This document shows, one piece after another, positions 1 through 13,800 of a stretch of DNA of 64,000 nt (position 1 is the stretch's first letter; every line of letters begins with the position of its first letter). Origin of the DNA: Diatrype stigma. Lineage: Eukaryota; Ascomycota; Sordariomycetes; Xylariales; Diatrypaceae. The DNA lies in contig JAKJXP020000159.1 of the NCBI GenBank assembly GCA_022225965.2, forward strand, positions 1-64,000. Reading direction: 5' to 3'. The notes under the pieces were generated by a model. It saw only the letters and a list, made by a program, of their open reading frames with translations, was not told the DNA's origin and did no database searches. The position numbers were made by a program, and so were the translations under genes.

Positions 1-129
1 AAAGATAGCTAAAGTATTTTAAACTAATTATTATGGCTATTTTTTATTGATAAATCCGTTTTTTTTATTTTATTTTTCTAAAATATACTTATTTTTTAAG
101 TTATTGGTGTATTATTTCTATTTTAGTAT

Positions 130-193
<64 letters not shown>

Positions 194-849
194 GTTCAAT
201 CTCGTTTAGGTTGTGGAACAATGATAGAAAAAATCAGAGCATGTGAAAATTGAGGTAGCTAAATTTTAAGATATATGAGAAAAAGTTATACTTTTTTTTT
301 TAATAAAAATTATATATTAGGAAATAAATTATTTTACTATAAAGACTGGGGTTAAGCAGCTAAAATTAGGAGTAACCCAAGCCTTATTACTCGATGAGGA
401 TAAGATATTATCTTTTAATTGAAATAGGGTATTAATAAAGGAAGATTAATTGATAATGAATTATTACGTTGTAATGATTCATCTTACCTAAACTTTTTTT
501 TCTCATTAATCAACATTGAGGCTACGCCTGCGTGCAAAAATATATAAAAATAATCCCCCTGGATTAGAAGATTATGGGTAAGAAAAAAAAAGAGGAGATC
601 GGCTACGCCGAAAAATACATATTCTCGGTAGACTTAATTAGTTCTGAGAATCCTAGTAGGGAACCGGGATGATAATAGAAAAGAGTTGCGTAATAATATA
701 AATATGCTTTTTTATGAGTTATCTTAACAATGTGCGAGGCTAGAGGTGAAATTCAACAAAAACCGGAGACGGGTCTAGTATTCAAACTACTAGACGTAAC
801 AGTTGTGCTGTGCTAATAACAATGGTTCTGACCCAAATAGTACTAATAA
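1..849. other. AT-rich segment, no gene recognised
   Basis: I see no conserved gene here. The stretch holds a poly(T)-poly(G) tract, short GC-rich patches with the 'ctacgcc' type motif found elsewhere in the window, and short broken ORFs. A motif resembling the SSU rRNA 'GGTGAAAT' segment occurs near 745 but the flanking rRNA signature is absent. Confidence 0.5.
132..194. repeat. Homopolymer tract T41-G22
   Basis: An uninterrupted run of about 41 T followed directly by about 22 G. The exact length is the kind that sequencing and assembly often get wrong. Confidence 0.9.
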
Positions 850-1083
850 CAACTACCATCTTCTAGTTCTGCTAATCAAGAACCAGGATCTATTAACCAA
901 GAACCTAGTTCTACTAATAAAGAACCTAGTTCTGCTAATAAAGAATCTAGTAGTGTATCAGCTTTTGGAAGTGGATTTAAACAAGATTATTTGGATGAGG
1001 TGCCAGAAAAGGAAGTTATGGATTTTACGATCATACTAGTTAGTTTTTTGGTCTGGGTCGAATATAAGGTCTCGAGGTATTAA
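850..1083 (+). pseudogene. Ser/Asn/Pro-rich repeat ORF fragment with hydrophobic C-terminus
   Basis: The frame is open from 850 to a TAA at 1081 but has no ATG and is preceded by two TAA codons. It encodes four imperfect repeats of the type NQEPSS/NKEPSS, then an acidic stretch and a hydrophobic tail (FTIILVSFLVWV). A neighbouring frame just upstream (about 820-850) reads SDPNSTNNN, so a frameshift probably separates the two parts. No family is recognised. Two other acidic low-complexity ORFs occur in the window (22300-23673 and near 55770). Confidence 0.45.
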
Positions 1084-1179
1084 ACATCTTAGCAAGTTTC
1101 ATACACGGCGGCTACGCCTCCGTGTGATATAATTATGTATTGAAGCGTATTAAATACATTGATAATGTATTTAATATAA

Positions 1180-1250
1180 AGTGTGTTAGTTTAATGGTAG
1201 AATATAGTAGTACGGTTACTATTGTATAAGTTCGAGTCTTATACACACTT
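1180..1250 (+). tRNA. trnR: tRNA-Arg (anticodon ACG)
   Basis: The acceptor strands agtgtgt and acacact pair fully. The anticodon arm is tagta/tacta around the loop gtACGgt, and the T arm is ataag/cttat around a ttcgagt loop. Confidence 0.9.
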
Positions 1251-1697
1251 AATTTGTAGTTATTTTAATATATGGTCCAAGCTAATTAATATTTAAGTAG
1301 ACCTAAAGGTTTAGAATCTAGGACTATAAGTAAGATAGATATAATCTATTATATATATAATACTAAAAATATATAGGATGATAAAGATAACTTTAGATTA
1401 TAATTTACTATCTAGAAGATAATAACTAATATTTTTCAAAGATGGGATTATTTTTTATTTAAAATAAATTAAATATAATAAAAAAAAAATTACAATGTAT
1501 ATTTTAAGTTTAATAAAATTTAAAATATAACAAGTAAACCGCCCGCTCCCCTCCCTAGCTTGCGAGGCCTTCGGTAAAAAAAAATAAGGTATCACCTTAT
1601 TTTTTTTTCTTACTCGTGCGCTTCGCTTGCTTCGCATGTTTTCTCCTTTCGATAGAAAGGGAGAAAACTCTATCCTGCGGATCGAAAAAAAAAGTAA
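1251..1697. repeat. Intergenic, with two hairpin insertions
   Basis: No gene. It holds one A-family hairpin (1575-1609: an A run, TAAGG, a short loop, CCTTA, a T run) and one C-family hairpin (about 1638-1668: GTTTTCTCCTTTC with its complement ending GAGAAAAC), separated by GC-rich patches. The rest is AT-rich. Confidence 0.7.
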
Positions 1698-1769
1698 AAG
1701 AAATTAGCTCAATGGTAGAGCAACCGTCTTACACACGGAAGGTTGGGTGTTCGATTCACCTATTTCTTA
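1698..1769 (+). tRNA. trnV: tRNA-Val (anticodon UAC)
   Basis: Acceptor aagaaat pairs with atttctt. The D arm is gctc/gagc. The anticodon loop is ctTACac in a ccgt/acgg stem, and the T arm is gggtg/cacct. Confidence 0.9.
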
Positions 1770-1860
1770 AAGAAGTAAAGTAACAAGTTGCTTTCTTTCT
1801 TAAAAATTATTTTAAATTATATACTTAGTATGCTTTTAACTTATTAGTAAATAAAGGTAA

Positions 1861-4800
1861 ATGACTGAAATAGCAAGGAGTAATTTTCAAAATCATCCTT
1901 TTCACTTAGTATCCCCTTCACCTTGACCTCTATATACTAGTATTAGTTTATTTATTTTAACTGGTAGTGGAGCATTATCTATGCATAGTTTTAGTAATGC
2001 ACATAATGTATTTTATTTAGCTCTTGTAACATTAGTTTTCTCTATGTCATTTTGATTTAGAGTGGCGACCGTTCGGCTTTATATTGAATTGCAATCTAAT
2101 AAAAGAATGACTCACAATAGTTATCTGTGAGAATCACACGACGCTTACTTAGCTAAATGCACTTTAGTTAAGGACAATAGCCTGTGTCGAAAGGGGGAGA
2201 CTGAAATTGGGCAAGTCTTGGACCTTCCCCAAGTGAATGTGTCTAATATGAGTAAAACGGGTTATTTGTGAATCTGAAATCTGTGCGGGCCGTCAAAACC
2301 GGTGAAATTAGCCTATATAATACTTTCACGAGTGTATGGAACTATAAGTCTCTGAGATAGTTACCTAGCAACTAAACACTCCACACAAATTGTGTATTTG
2401 GAAAGATTGGAAAGATTACTCAATTTAGGACTGGGATGACTCCCAAGGAAAACACAGCAATATAAGGTACCGGTGAACCATGGGGACTCCTTAAGAAATC
2501 ATCTAAAGGAAAGTAGATCAACTATACGGACTATTAATACCAGCCGTTCCCTGTGGGGCAGAGGCTTCGTAGTACCAGAAATGGAAAGGGAGCTAAACGT
2601 CGGGGGAACCCGGCCATATTCTGCCAAGTTTTCATCTGAGGCGCTGTCCTGGAAGGATACTAAGGCTGCCAAAAGAATGAAAACGCTTTGAGAGGGAAAT
2701 AGAAATGACTGTCAGTTTATAAATGAAGGATTATTCAAATTATTAAAAGAATTAGATCTATGGAAAATGGCTTATATCAAACTTTCTCAATTTAAAGGTT
2801 CAAACACACCATCCTTTGATAGGGTAACAATTGATGGTACGACCTTGGATAAGTTAATTAGATTAAGAGACGATCTGGTTTCAGGTCGGTACAAATTTGG
2901 TTTAACTAAAAAGGTTTTTATTCCCAAAGCAAATGGTAAACTAAGACCACTCGGAATCCCTGCTTTGGATGACATAATAGTCCAGGAAGTGGTAAGGTCA
3001 ATACTAGAAGTAGTATATGAACCGATATTCTCTAATCACTCTCACGGATTCCGGCCTGGTCGAGGTTGCCACACTGCCCTGAGGCAAGTAAGAAAGTACT
3101 GCCCAGGTTTCAGCTGAGCTATAGAAGGTGATATAGAAGGGTTCTTCCCCAATATTCACCACGACATTTTAGCAAAGCTATTAGAAAAGAAGATTAAGGA
3201 TCCCCAGTTTGTAGCATTGATATGTACAATGCTGAAAGCGAAAGTTCAAGAAAAAGGTTGACCAATGAAAATAAGTGAGGTCGGTTCTCCACAGGGAGCT
3301 ATAATCAGCCCTCTCTTATCCAACGTTCTCCTTCATGAACTAGATTTATACATGGGAAATTATATTAAAGGTTTCAATAAAGGTAAAAACAGAAAGGCTA
3401 ATCCTCAATACATGCGAGCTTACTACAAGTATGGGATTAAAGAAGCAAGGAAATATGGGCAGGCTGGCCCAATAGATCCCAGCTACCGTAGAATGAGTTA
3501 TATCAGATGTGCAGACGACTTTATAGTAACTATCATCGGTTCAAAATCAGATGCGAATCAAATTAAACAAAATATAGCAGAGTTCTTAAAGAGCCTTAAA
3601 CTGAATTTAAGTCAAGATAAGACTTTAATAACAAATTCCCACGACCAACCAGCCTCATTTTTGGGATATTTAATACAAAAGACTGCTCCCAAATTGAACA
3701 CCTACTACAGAAATTATGCAGGAAAGAAAAGAAAAGTTTTGAGAATGACATCAGGAAACATATTCCTGAAAGCAGATGCTGTCAAGGTTAGATCTAGACT
3801 CGCTGCAAAAGGCTTCTGTAAGAAAAACGGAGACCCAACAGCAAATTTTAAATACTTGTCTAACACACAGTATGCGACAATTCTCCAAGTAAATTCCGTT
3901 TTACGTGGACTGGCGACCTACTACAAGCTCGCCAACAACTCACGCCAAATGATTTGCAGATGAAACTATATAATCAGATTCTCCATTGCTAAGATGTTCG
4001 CAGCCAAATATAAGACGGGCAGTATAGCTAAAATCTTCGCCGTTGCAGGAAAAGACTTAGGTAGACCAATAAAAAGCGAATCCCTTAGAACTAGCCAACA
4101 GACCATAGGACAGACTGAGGAAAGAATATATGAATATTTGGAATCAATCGGTGTACCTAAAAGAAAAGCTAGAGAAACTAAGGCTGTAGGAATTGCATTT
4201 ACCAAATATAACGATATCCCTAAACCAGACCTAGCTCCTCTCGCAAAGAACTTCCAAATACCAATGGAAGGTGTGGTAACCAACAACGTTAAATATAACG
4301 AATCGGACCCGCTAAGAGCCATGGACTGGCTTATGACAAGAACAGTTAGATTAACAGATGCAAGGTGTATAATTTGTAAGAGCTCTCATAACATTGAAAT
4401 GCACCACATTAAAGGGCTTAAATATCTACCTTCATTCAAGGTATATTTACGTGTAAATATACCTTGAATGAAGGCAAAGGGACCAGCATCCACAGAGATG
4501 ATGAGAAGTCTAAATAGGGTACAAGTACCGCTATGTAAACTTCATCACAAAATGGCACACAGAAATGGACTAATGAATTTAATAAAGAAAAACGAAGGAA
4601 TCCAGAAAAATAGTTCTGAACTGTAATAACTACATACCTAGAAAGCTAATATACGTGGGGTTGGAGAGCCAAGTGATGGGCGACTATCTCGCTTGGTTCG
4701 GTGAAGACTTTAGTAGGTCGAGAGACTGAACTCTTTATTCAATATATAATTAGTGAGGGTACCGGAACATTGGGGTTAATACAATATATCTTTAAACTTT

Positions 4801-7800
4801 TTTATTTAAATACAGCTAGAGCTATTCCTATTGAAGATGTAAAACAAGCTTTAAGTACTTATAATTCAAATTTACATTTATACCCTAGAAGGGAATCTTC
4901 TCTTTATAATGAAGATGAAAATAGTTTAGGCTATTACTTAGCAGGTCTTTTAGAAGGTGATGGGTCTATTTCTATACCTGCTTTAGGAACTACAATGATG
5001 AATAGGATACTTAATCCTAGAATAGTGTTTACTTCACATGTTAATAATGTAGGTATGTATGCTTACCTTCAGTCAAAATTAGGAGGTATAGGTCGTTTTC
5101 AAACTTCAGGAACTAGTACACTTCGTTATATTATCGGAGATAAAGAAGGAATTCTTCTTTGTATTAATTTAATGCACGGTAAACTAAGAACACCTAAAAA
5201 TAAAAGATTTAATGATTTGATGAAATTATTTAATATTAAATATTCCTTAAATATAGCAGAAAGTTTATTAGATACTTCGAATTTTGGAGATAATAGTTGA
5301 CTTGCAGGTTTCACGGAAGCAGATGGACACTTTGGGATTAAATATATGGAAAGTAAACCTAAATCAGAGACTCATAAAAGGTCTGTAAGTGAAAGTGTAA
5401 GTTTAAAATTTAGATTAGATCAACGTGCGTATGATAAGCCTACATCTTCCAATATGTTACCTTTTATGGAAAGTTTAGCCTTGTTTTTAAGATGTACCGT
5501 TAAAAGTTATAATAGTAATAAATCACATTCAGAGGTATTATCTTTATCTGTAGCATCTATAGATAATATTGGGCTTCTTATAAATTATTTTGATAAATAT
5601 CCTTTATTAGGTGAAAAATGAGATAATTATAATAAATGAAGTACGGTTTACTATATGATAATATCCAAAAAACATCTTACTGAGATAGGGAGATCAGAGA
5701 TTAGATCTTTAATAGGTTTAGATGTATCACAAGTTTAGTTGCTTTACTTTTTTTTTTCGCTAACCGTTAATAGGCGGCTTCGCTACACAGGTTAGGAAAA
5801 TTTATAGAAAAATAAAAAAGAATAAAAATGTACGTATTATAAAGTGCCCTCGTAAAATTTTACTATATGCTGGAAAATCTTATAATATAAGACAATCAGC
5901 AGGAAACCAAAGGACGTATAATTATCCAAGTAGGTTCCTCAGAGACTACACGTAAAAATTTTATGCGTTATATTTAAAACCCATTAAATAAGATATAGTC
6001 CGATTAATATGGTGATATATTACTAACGAATAGGACTTTTTTAGGTAACCACACCGCCGCAGTTCAAAAAGGATTAAACTTAGGTGTTATTGTGCGCTTC
6101 TGTGTTTTTTATTGGTACGAGTTACAGAAACTCAAACATTATCTCTACATGTTTCCAGCAACAAGGTTAGGTAGGGGGGAAAGCCCTGAGCCGAACATAG
6201 CATCCTTGTCGAAAGCAGGGCAGAGCGAAACCGAATGAGCTCATTTTCCTTGCTGAGCTGTTATTTCTATGAGCAAAGTTAGACTACTTGAACCTTATCA
6301 ACCAGGAGCCTTTTCCTATGGGCGGTATCTTGTTCGGGATAGGATATCTGAAACGAATCATTTTTTAAAATGACGAAGATGATTAGAGATCGTTTCTTTC
6401 CAGGATAGAATAACTATTCTTAACGTTGAGAGTGAGGGCTCTAAGGAAATACTTACACCAATAAAGAGAACTGGAGGATTGCCCTCAGGTCGAAAGACAC
6501 CGGGTAACAGAGGAACCGTAGTAGCAGTTTCCGGGCTGTGAAGGGGACCAGTAACTTGTATTCGTAATTATTCGACTGCGGCTAGTAGTTCTAGCACTGT
6601 ACCAACGAACGCGGTTAACAGATTACGAAGGATCGCTGAATTATGCAAAGAAAACCCAAATTTCATCGTAAAAGACAGACTATACAGATTATTATATGAC
6701 CGTGAATTATATCAAATCGCGTACAGTAAAATTAAAAGTAAACCAGGTAACATGACTCCTGGAATTATCCCCACTACTCTGGATGGAATGTCTATCGAAG
6801 TTATTGATGAGATTATAACCAATCTAAGAGCAGGGACTTTCAGGTTCAAACCTGGTAAACGTATTAACATACCCAAAGCAAATGGTAAAACACGCCCTCT
6901 CACTATCGCTCCACCCAGGGACAAGTTGGTCCAAGAATGTATAAGAATGATCCTTGAAGCGATCTATGAACCTAGTTTCGAAGAAAACAGCCATGGGTTC
7001 CGCCCTAATAGAGGATGTCATTCGGCTCTTCAATATTTAAACCAGAAATTCAGAGTAGCTTCATGATTTATCGAGGGGGACATTACCAGTTGCTTCCCAA
7101 GTATTGACCATGATAGACTAGTCGAAATTCTTCGTGAAAGAATAAAAGATGCTAAATTTATAGATTTAATTCGTCATTCTCTTAAAACGGGATACTTTGA
7201 ATTCAAGACGTATTCACACTCTTTGGTAGGTACACCCCAAGGATCAATAATCAGCCCCATTTTAGCCAATATTTATTTAGATAAGTTAGACAAATATTTA
7301 ATAGAACTAAAAGAAGAGTTTGATGTAGGTTCGGTGGCCAGTGTTAACCCAGAGTGGAAGAAACTCGAGAACCAGATGTATAAAGCGAACGGTATAGCAG
7401 AGAAGATAGCAATCAGAAAACAACTATTTAAAGTGAGATCTAAGAAAGCCATCGATCCGAAATTTAAAAAATTAATATTCGTGAGATACGCAGATGACTG
7501 AATCATAGGTATAAGAGGATCTAAAGAAGATTGCATGTTGATATTAGGAAAAGTTGAGAGCTTCCTGAGAGACAATCTAAAGCTAGAACTATCCAAGGAA
7601 AAAACTCATATTACCAATATCAGAGCCGAAAAGGCTAAATTTCTATCCACCGAAATAACCAAATTTGGTCACACCAAGTTCATGAGAAGAGGAGGTAGGT
7701 TAACTAGAGTTACTTCAGATGTACTAAGACTAACCGCTCCAATGAGCTCGATCTTAAAGAAACTAAAAAACAATGGTTTCCTCAAGAAGAATAAACCAGC

Positions 7801-10800
7801 TCCTAGATTCATATGACAGCAAAATTCCAAAGATGAAATTTTAATCCTTTACAATTCAGTATACAGAGGTATCACGAACTACTATCGTTTTGCTCACAAT
7901 TTCAACTGACTATCTTCATGACTACACTATATATTAAAAGCATCTTGCGCAAAATTACTAGCGTCAAAATTCTCACTAAGAAACCAGAAGCAGGTCTTCA
8001 AAGAATACGGAAAAGACCTAAAGGGAGATGACAAACATGGGTTCATAAAAGCCGTATATGGAACCAAACCTTCAGCCTTTAACGTGAAAATGGACGACGT
8101 ACAACTAAAAACCTCTGTTCCGGGAATATCCAAAGCATCCCTAGAGAATTTAGCTTGTGTTGTCTGTGAATCCGAATACAGAGTTGAAATGCATCATATA
8201 AGAATGATGAAGGACCTTAATCCTAAGGCACGCCTAATCGATAAGATTATGGCCAGAAAAAATAGAAAGCAAATACCATTATGTAGAAGTTGTCACGTAA
8301 AACATCATAATGGAATGCTAGATCACAAAGATGAAAAATAGGGTTGATTTGCATGCCTTCAGAAAATGAATCTACTCTACAAGTTATGGAGAGCGTTATG
8401 ATGGGAAACTATCACGTACCGTTCGGGAAAGGGTGTATAGTCTGGTAAAAGGGCTATACATCTAGTTCATTTATTTATAGTGTCTGAAGCTTTGTTTTTT
8501 TTAGCAATCTTTTGGGCGTTTTTTCATAGTGCGCTAACACCTACAGTTGAACTGGGGGCTCAATGGCCTCCTATGGGGATAGACCCAGTTAATCCTTTTG
8601 AAAAAAGTAAGAATTCAAAGGGGCATCGGGAGTCGATCGATGCGAAAAGGGCAAATTGCGGGAACCTTTAAAAGAATAATATATCAGGTATATATTATAT
8701 AACATTTATCTTTTAAACAATCCGCAGGTGTGATCTATAAATCTAAACATTAAAACTATGCAGTTTTTAATGTTCAATTCTTTATAAATCATATTTAATT
8801 CTAGACAATTTATTTTGATAAGGATTATTTTTATTTTTGATAAAGTTGGTTGATTAGATTTATAGTTAGACTTCAACGATCAAACGCCCTTATATAAATT
8901 ACCTAAAGTAACCTTTAATACAATTAATTATTCCCACTAGCCCCGCTCCTTCGGAGGGGGCGGGGTAAAAAAAAAGAAAAAATAAAATCTGAGTTTTTAT
9001 TGAGTACTTTTTATTCTTTAAGATTTTAATTTTTTCTTTTTTTAAGACCCCGCTCCCCAAGGGGTAAGACCCCTCGGAGAGGGGGCTAGCATATAATATT
9101 AATAAGTTATTATACTCCTGATGCTTAATGAAAGGTGAACCGACAAATAATTAAGAGGTTATTCCGTTTAAGTTAGCTATTGTTGTATGATCATATGCTA
9201 ATAATTCTACTACACTACGACCGCCTTTAGGTAAATTTATATGTGATATGATCTAATCTAACATTAATTAGTAATAGAAAGTTTGAAATACTTACCTTTT
9301 CAACAATTTCCGTCTCAGAAAGTACAAAAAGTATAAGAGCCAGGACTGTTAAAACTAAAGGTTATAGTAAGAGTTCATTTCCTTTAATAAACAGAGAAGA
9401 CTATGAAATCTTATATGGTTTATTACTAGGGGATTTGTTTATATCTAGGAAAAACAATGAAAATGCTTCAATAAGATTTGAGCAATCAATTATCCATAGA
9501 GAATATCTTGAATATTTATTTGAAATATTTAAATATCTAGGTACAGCTAATGTGAGCGTTAAAACCGCGGAACGGAAGGCTTTTAACACGTCATCATTTT
9601 ATTTCACAACTCGCCAGTTAACAGCTATAACAGAACTTCACAAATTATTCTATAACGAAGGAAAAAAAATAGTACCTTTAAATATAGGTAGTTTGTTAAC
9701 GGAGAAAAGTCTAGCGTTTTGGGTCATGGAAGATGGCGATAATCATAGATCAGGCTATATATTAAATACAAGTGGATTTACTTTAAAAGATGTAAAAGTA
9801 TTACAAGCCGTATTATATGATAATTGAGGATTAGAAACATCTATTCATAGCAGAAATAGAATTTATGTTAATTCAAGTTCGAAAAAAAATTTCTTAAATC
9901 TTATAAGACCGCATTTTCATACCTCGATGCTATACAAAATAAATTAATAGGTTGTTTGAATTACCTTTACTTAATACAGTAAAACACGCGAGTTTCTCAG
10001 ATATTTGAGAAATTATTGCTGTGTGAGTGAGAGTCTCACTCTATGGAAAAAATTTAACTTTTAATTATACTTATCTTGAAATCTTAGGCATATCCCTTCC
10101 GGGATTAGTAGGCGCGCAAGTTTTAATTATGCTTTTTTTTTCTTTGGGAACTTCAATCCTCGTGTTATGTACTAATAGTGATTTGTCACTGTGTGCATCA
10201 CTACATCAAAATAATTCCATGGATAACCTTAACACTGTAAACCCTAAAGACTTGGATGAATTTTATAAATGGTTTGTAGGGTTTTCAGATGCTGAGGGTA
10301 TGTTTAATATAACTCGGATTCTTGATAAAGGGAAGGTTGGAGGTTTTTCTTTTAGATTTAAAATAGGATTACACCAAGATGATTTATATGTTTTACATTA
10401 CATTAAGAGTAAATTAGATATGGGGTCTATATATGCTTCTAAAGATAGTCAAATCTTTACTATATCTAAAAAGGACGATATTTCTAAACTAATTTCTATT
10501 TTTGATAGTTATACTTTAAATACAAGCAAATACTTAGATTTTTTAGCTTTTAAAAAAGCCTTTATTCTTTATACTAATAGAAAGAACTTGTCGGATGAAT
10601 TAATAGCTCAAATAATAGAATTAAAAAATGACATGAATTATAACCGTGAGGATTATAATATGGTTATAAATCATGAAATAGTTATAACTAAAAGTTGATT
10701 GTTAGGTTTTATAGAGGGAGATGGTTCATTTAGCTTGGAGAGGAGTACAATGGAGCCTGTCTTTTCTATTAAATTAACAGAAACACAACTTGCGGTTTTG

Positions 10801-13800
10801 ACTAAAATAAAAGAATATTTAGAAAATAACTTGGATCTTGATTTATATTCTATTCATAAGTTAAAATCTTCACAAATTATTATGATAAATTCTGAAAAAG
10901 CTAGAGGTAATAGTAAACCTTTAGTATCATTAGTTATCAAAAATGTACATTTTTTAAATAATTATTTAGTGCCCTTCTTTGACGAAAAGAAATTTATAAC
11001 TAAAAAAGGGTTGGATTTTTCTGATTTTAAAATTATATGCAATGCTATTTACATAGGAGCACATAGAAAAGAAATAACTAAATCCTTAATTTTAAGATTA
11101 TCTTATACTATGAATAATTTTAGATTATCTACCTACTCAGGATCTGTTGAATCTTTAAGTGAAGAGGAAATAAATTTGCTAATTAACGCTATGCCAAGTA
11201 TTAAACATCTTAAGGATGGTCGTCAAATGGATATAGATACAAATAAGATTATACGTAATCGTTCAAGTAGTAGTGTATATGAGATTGTTCAACCATCAGG
11301 TGAAGTTTTAGTGATGCCCAATTTAGCTAAAGCAGCCGAATTTATAAATGTAGGGTTTAATACTTTACAGAGACGTTTATATGCCGAAGATTTAGAAGAT
11401 TCAGTAGAATTAAAGGGTTATAGAATTAAAAGACTGGGGGTCTTTAAACCTAAAAGTTATAGAAATAAACTGAATTAAGATTACAATCCAACAGTTTTAT
11501 ATCCATAGATAAATTAGGTGAAAACGGTTAAGGACATCCTTGGTTTTAGACCGTCGGCATTTGTGAATGTCGCTACAGATTGGTCCACCGGGATTGGGCT
11601 GCAATGTCCGTTCAAATGTACAATCGGATTCTATAACGAGTGCAAATATCGTAAAGAGGAAGGAAAATCCCATGCATTGCACAGCGGGATAGCCATATTG
11701 TGTTGGTGATAACTCTGAACAATTTTAAGTTTTATACCTTTGTTTAATAGAGTTGAATATTATTATCAAGTGGAGTTATAGAGACTAGACTCCCAAAGTG
11801 GGAAAAGACTACATATAAAAAATCTATAGTAGAACCATTAAATCAGAGGATGATGTATTCATCTATTTTGCCTGTTTCACCTTTACTTTTTAGTTCTAGT
11901 AGAATATCTTCTTTTAAACGTATAGGCCCTCATAATTATGAAATATTGTGTATTCTGTTAGGATCTTTATTAGGTGATGGTTCTATGGAAAAAAGTAAAG
12001 ATGGGTACAGGTTTATTTTTTATCAAAAAGGAGATCATATTGAATATTTAATATGACTTCACGCACAAATATTTAAACATGGTTATTGTAAAGAAAATAT
12101 ACCTCAGATCCAAAGTAGATCAGGGGGGCACGGTGAATTAGTTTATTATTGCAGATTTCGTACTTTTACTTTTAGTTCTTTTGACTGAATATATGAAGGA
12201 TTTTATAGTAAAGGTAAAAAAGCTCTTCCTGGTTGAATAGAACATTACTTATCTCCTGTCGCTTTGGCAATATGAATAATGGACGATGGGACTTGAATTA
12301 AGGATAGGGGAGTTAGATTGTCTACGGATAATTTTTCCCTATCTGAAGTTAAATTGCTAGTACATATTCTAACCATTAAATATAAGTTAAAGGTTTCGAT
12401 AGTTAAAACAGGAATTATAAATCAATATGGTGTATACATACCTAAATCTAATTTACATCTTTTGGTACCCATTGTTTCACCTTTTATGCACCCTTATTTT
12501 TTATATAAATTAAATAATATGGAAATAAAATAAATACAACTAGGGCGTATCTACAAAAGGTTCTATATGTTAAATCTTTTTTCCATGAACCTATTGTACT
12601 ATAGTATGTTATTCTATAAAAAAAATACTATTTGAAGCAATAAAATATTAAAGATATTTTGTAAATTAATACATGAAAGGTATTAATTTATAGGTGACGG
12701 TGTTAACGGTCAACAACCAATGTTACAAGTTTAGACCGTCGATCTTTATAGAGATCGCTACAGACTGGATCACTGTGGGTGGCTGAAATGCTGCTTAATG
12801 TACAGTCGGAATCTCTTCTCATGAAAAAAAATGAGATACAAGGGGTTAATATTAAATTTACAATTAATAAGTTATATAATGTTAAGGGTAAATATTTCAG
12901 TTAATATTAATTCCATAGATAATAGCATAAATAACCTATTATTTTGAGATTTGGCTACAGTAACCTATGCTCATCATTCTTTAATTCAAGGTAAAAGAAA
13001 AGGAGCCTTATACGGTTCTATAGCTACCATATTATTAGCAGTAATTTTCACAGGTTTAACCATTTATTTACTTTTTTTTAATCTAGGTAGCTGAGGATCG
13101 CCAAATAATTATTCTACTATCACAAGAGTTGTAGAGAAGCCTATTTATTTAGACAAAACCTTTAACAGTATTAGCAAAAAACCGGGAGCTCTTTGACATA
13201 TTCCTTTTTCAGTTCCTCTTCCATTACCTTTAGTATCAAGTAAGAGATGATTATCTGTGGAGAGTATTAAAATAAAAGAAACGGAGTTTTGTCCTTGTTG
13301 GGTATCTGGATTTGCTGATGCTGAGTCTTCCTTTAGCCTTAAAATGTCTAAGAAAAATAGCTTAAAATCAGGATGAAATGTGTCACCTGAATTTAGAATA
13401 GATTTACATAGCCGAGACTTATTCTTAATAAGAAAATTACAGTCCTTTTTTGGTGTAGGTACAATTAATCAATATGAAAGCAAAAATTCAGTAGTCTACA
13501 GTGTTCAATCTCTCCGTGATATAATCAATGTAATTATACCTCATTTTGATAAATATCCTTTGATTACTCAGAAGAAGGCAGATTATCTTCTATTTAAACA
13601 AGGTATTGAATTGTTAAATTTAAAAGCAAGATCTGATATTGAGGGTATCCGGAAAATTGTGAGTATAAAAGCATCAATGAATTGAGGATTGTCCGACACA
13701 TTAATAACTGAATTCCCTACTGTCCAACCTGTTACTCGTCCAATAGTTAATTTTGAAGGTGGAAAGAAAAGATTATATTCTACGATTGCTTCTACAAGTG

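Larger units (their letters stand above)
2063..4743 (+). mobile_element. Group II intron cox3-i1
   Basis: The intron begins near GTGGCG after exon 1 and ends after a domain V-like hairpin at about 4668-4705 (gagccaagtg ... cttggttcgg). Its ORF is in frame with exon 1. The exact 5' boundary is uncertain by one base. Confidence 0.8.
8597..9954 (+). mobile_element. Group I intron cox3-i4
   Basis: Placed between exon 4 (...DPVNP) and exon 5 (FELPLLNT). The conserved core piece aaattgcgggaac is seen at 8650-8665. A B-family hairpin element sits at about 8968-9048, between core and ORF. Confidence 0.8.

Noticed and set aside
47..253. ORF of 68 aa at the start
   Set aside because: It is made of AT-rich text and the T41-G22 homopolymer; no similarity and no conserved frame.
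740..790. Possible small-subunit rRNA fragment (ctagaggtgaaattc)
   Set aside because: Only a short motif matches; the expected flanking helices and the 'attagatacc' region are not present, so I do not call rns.
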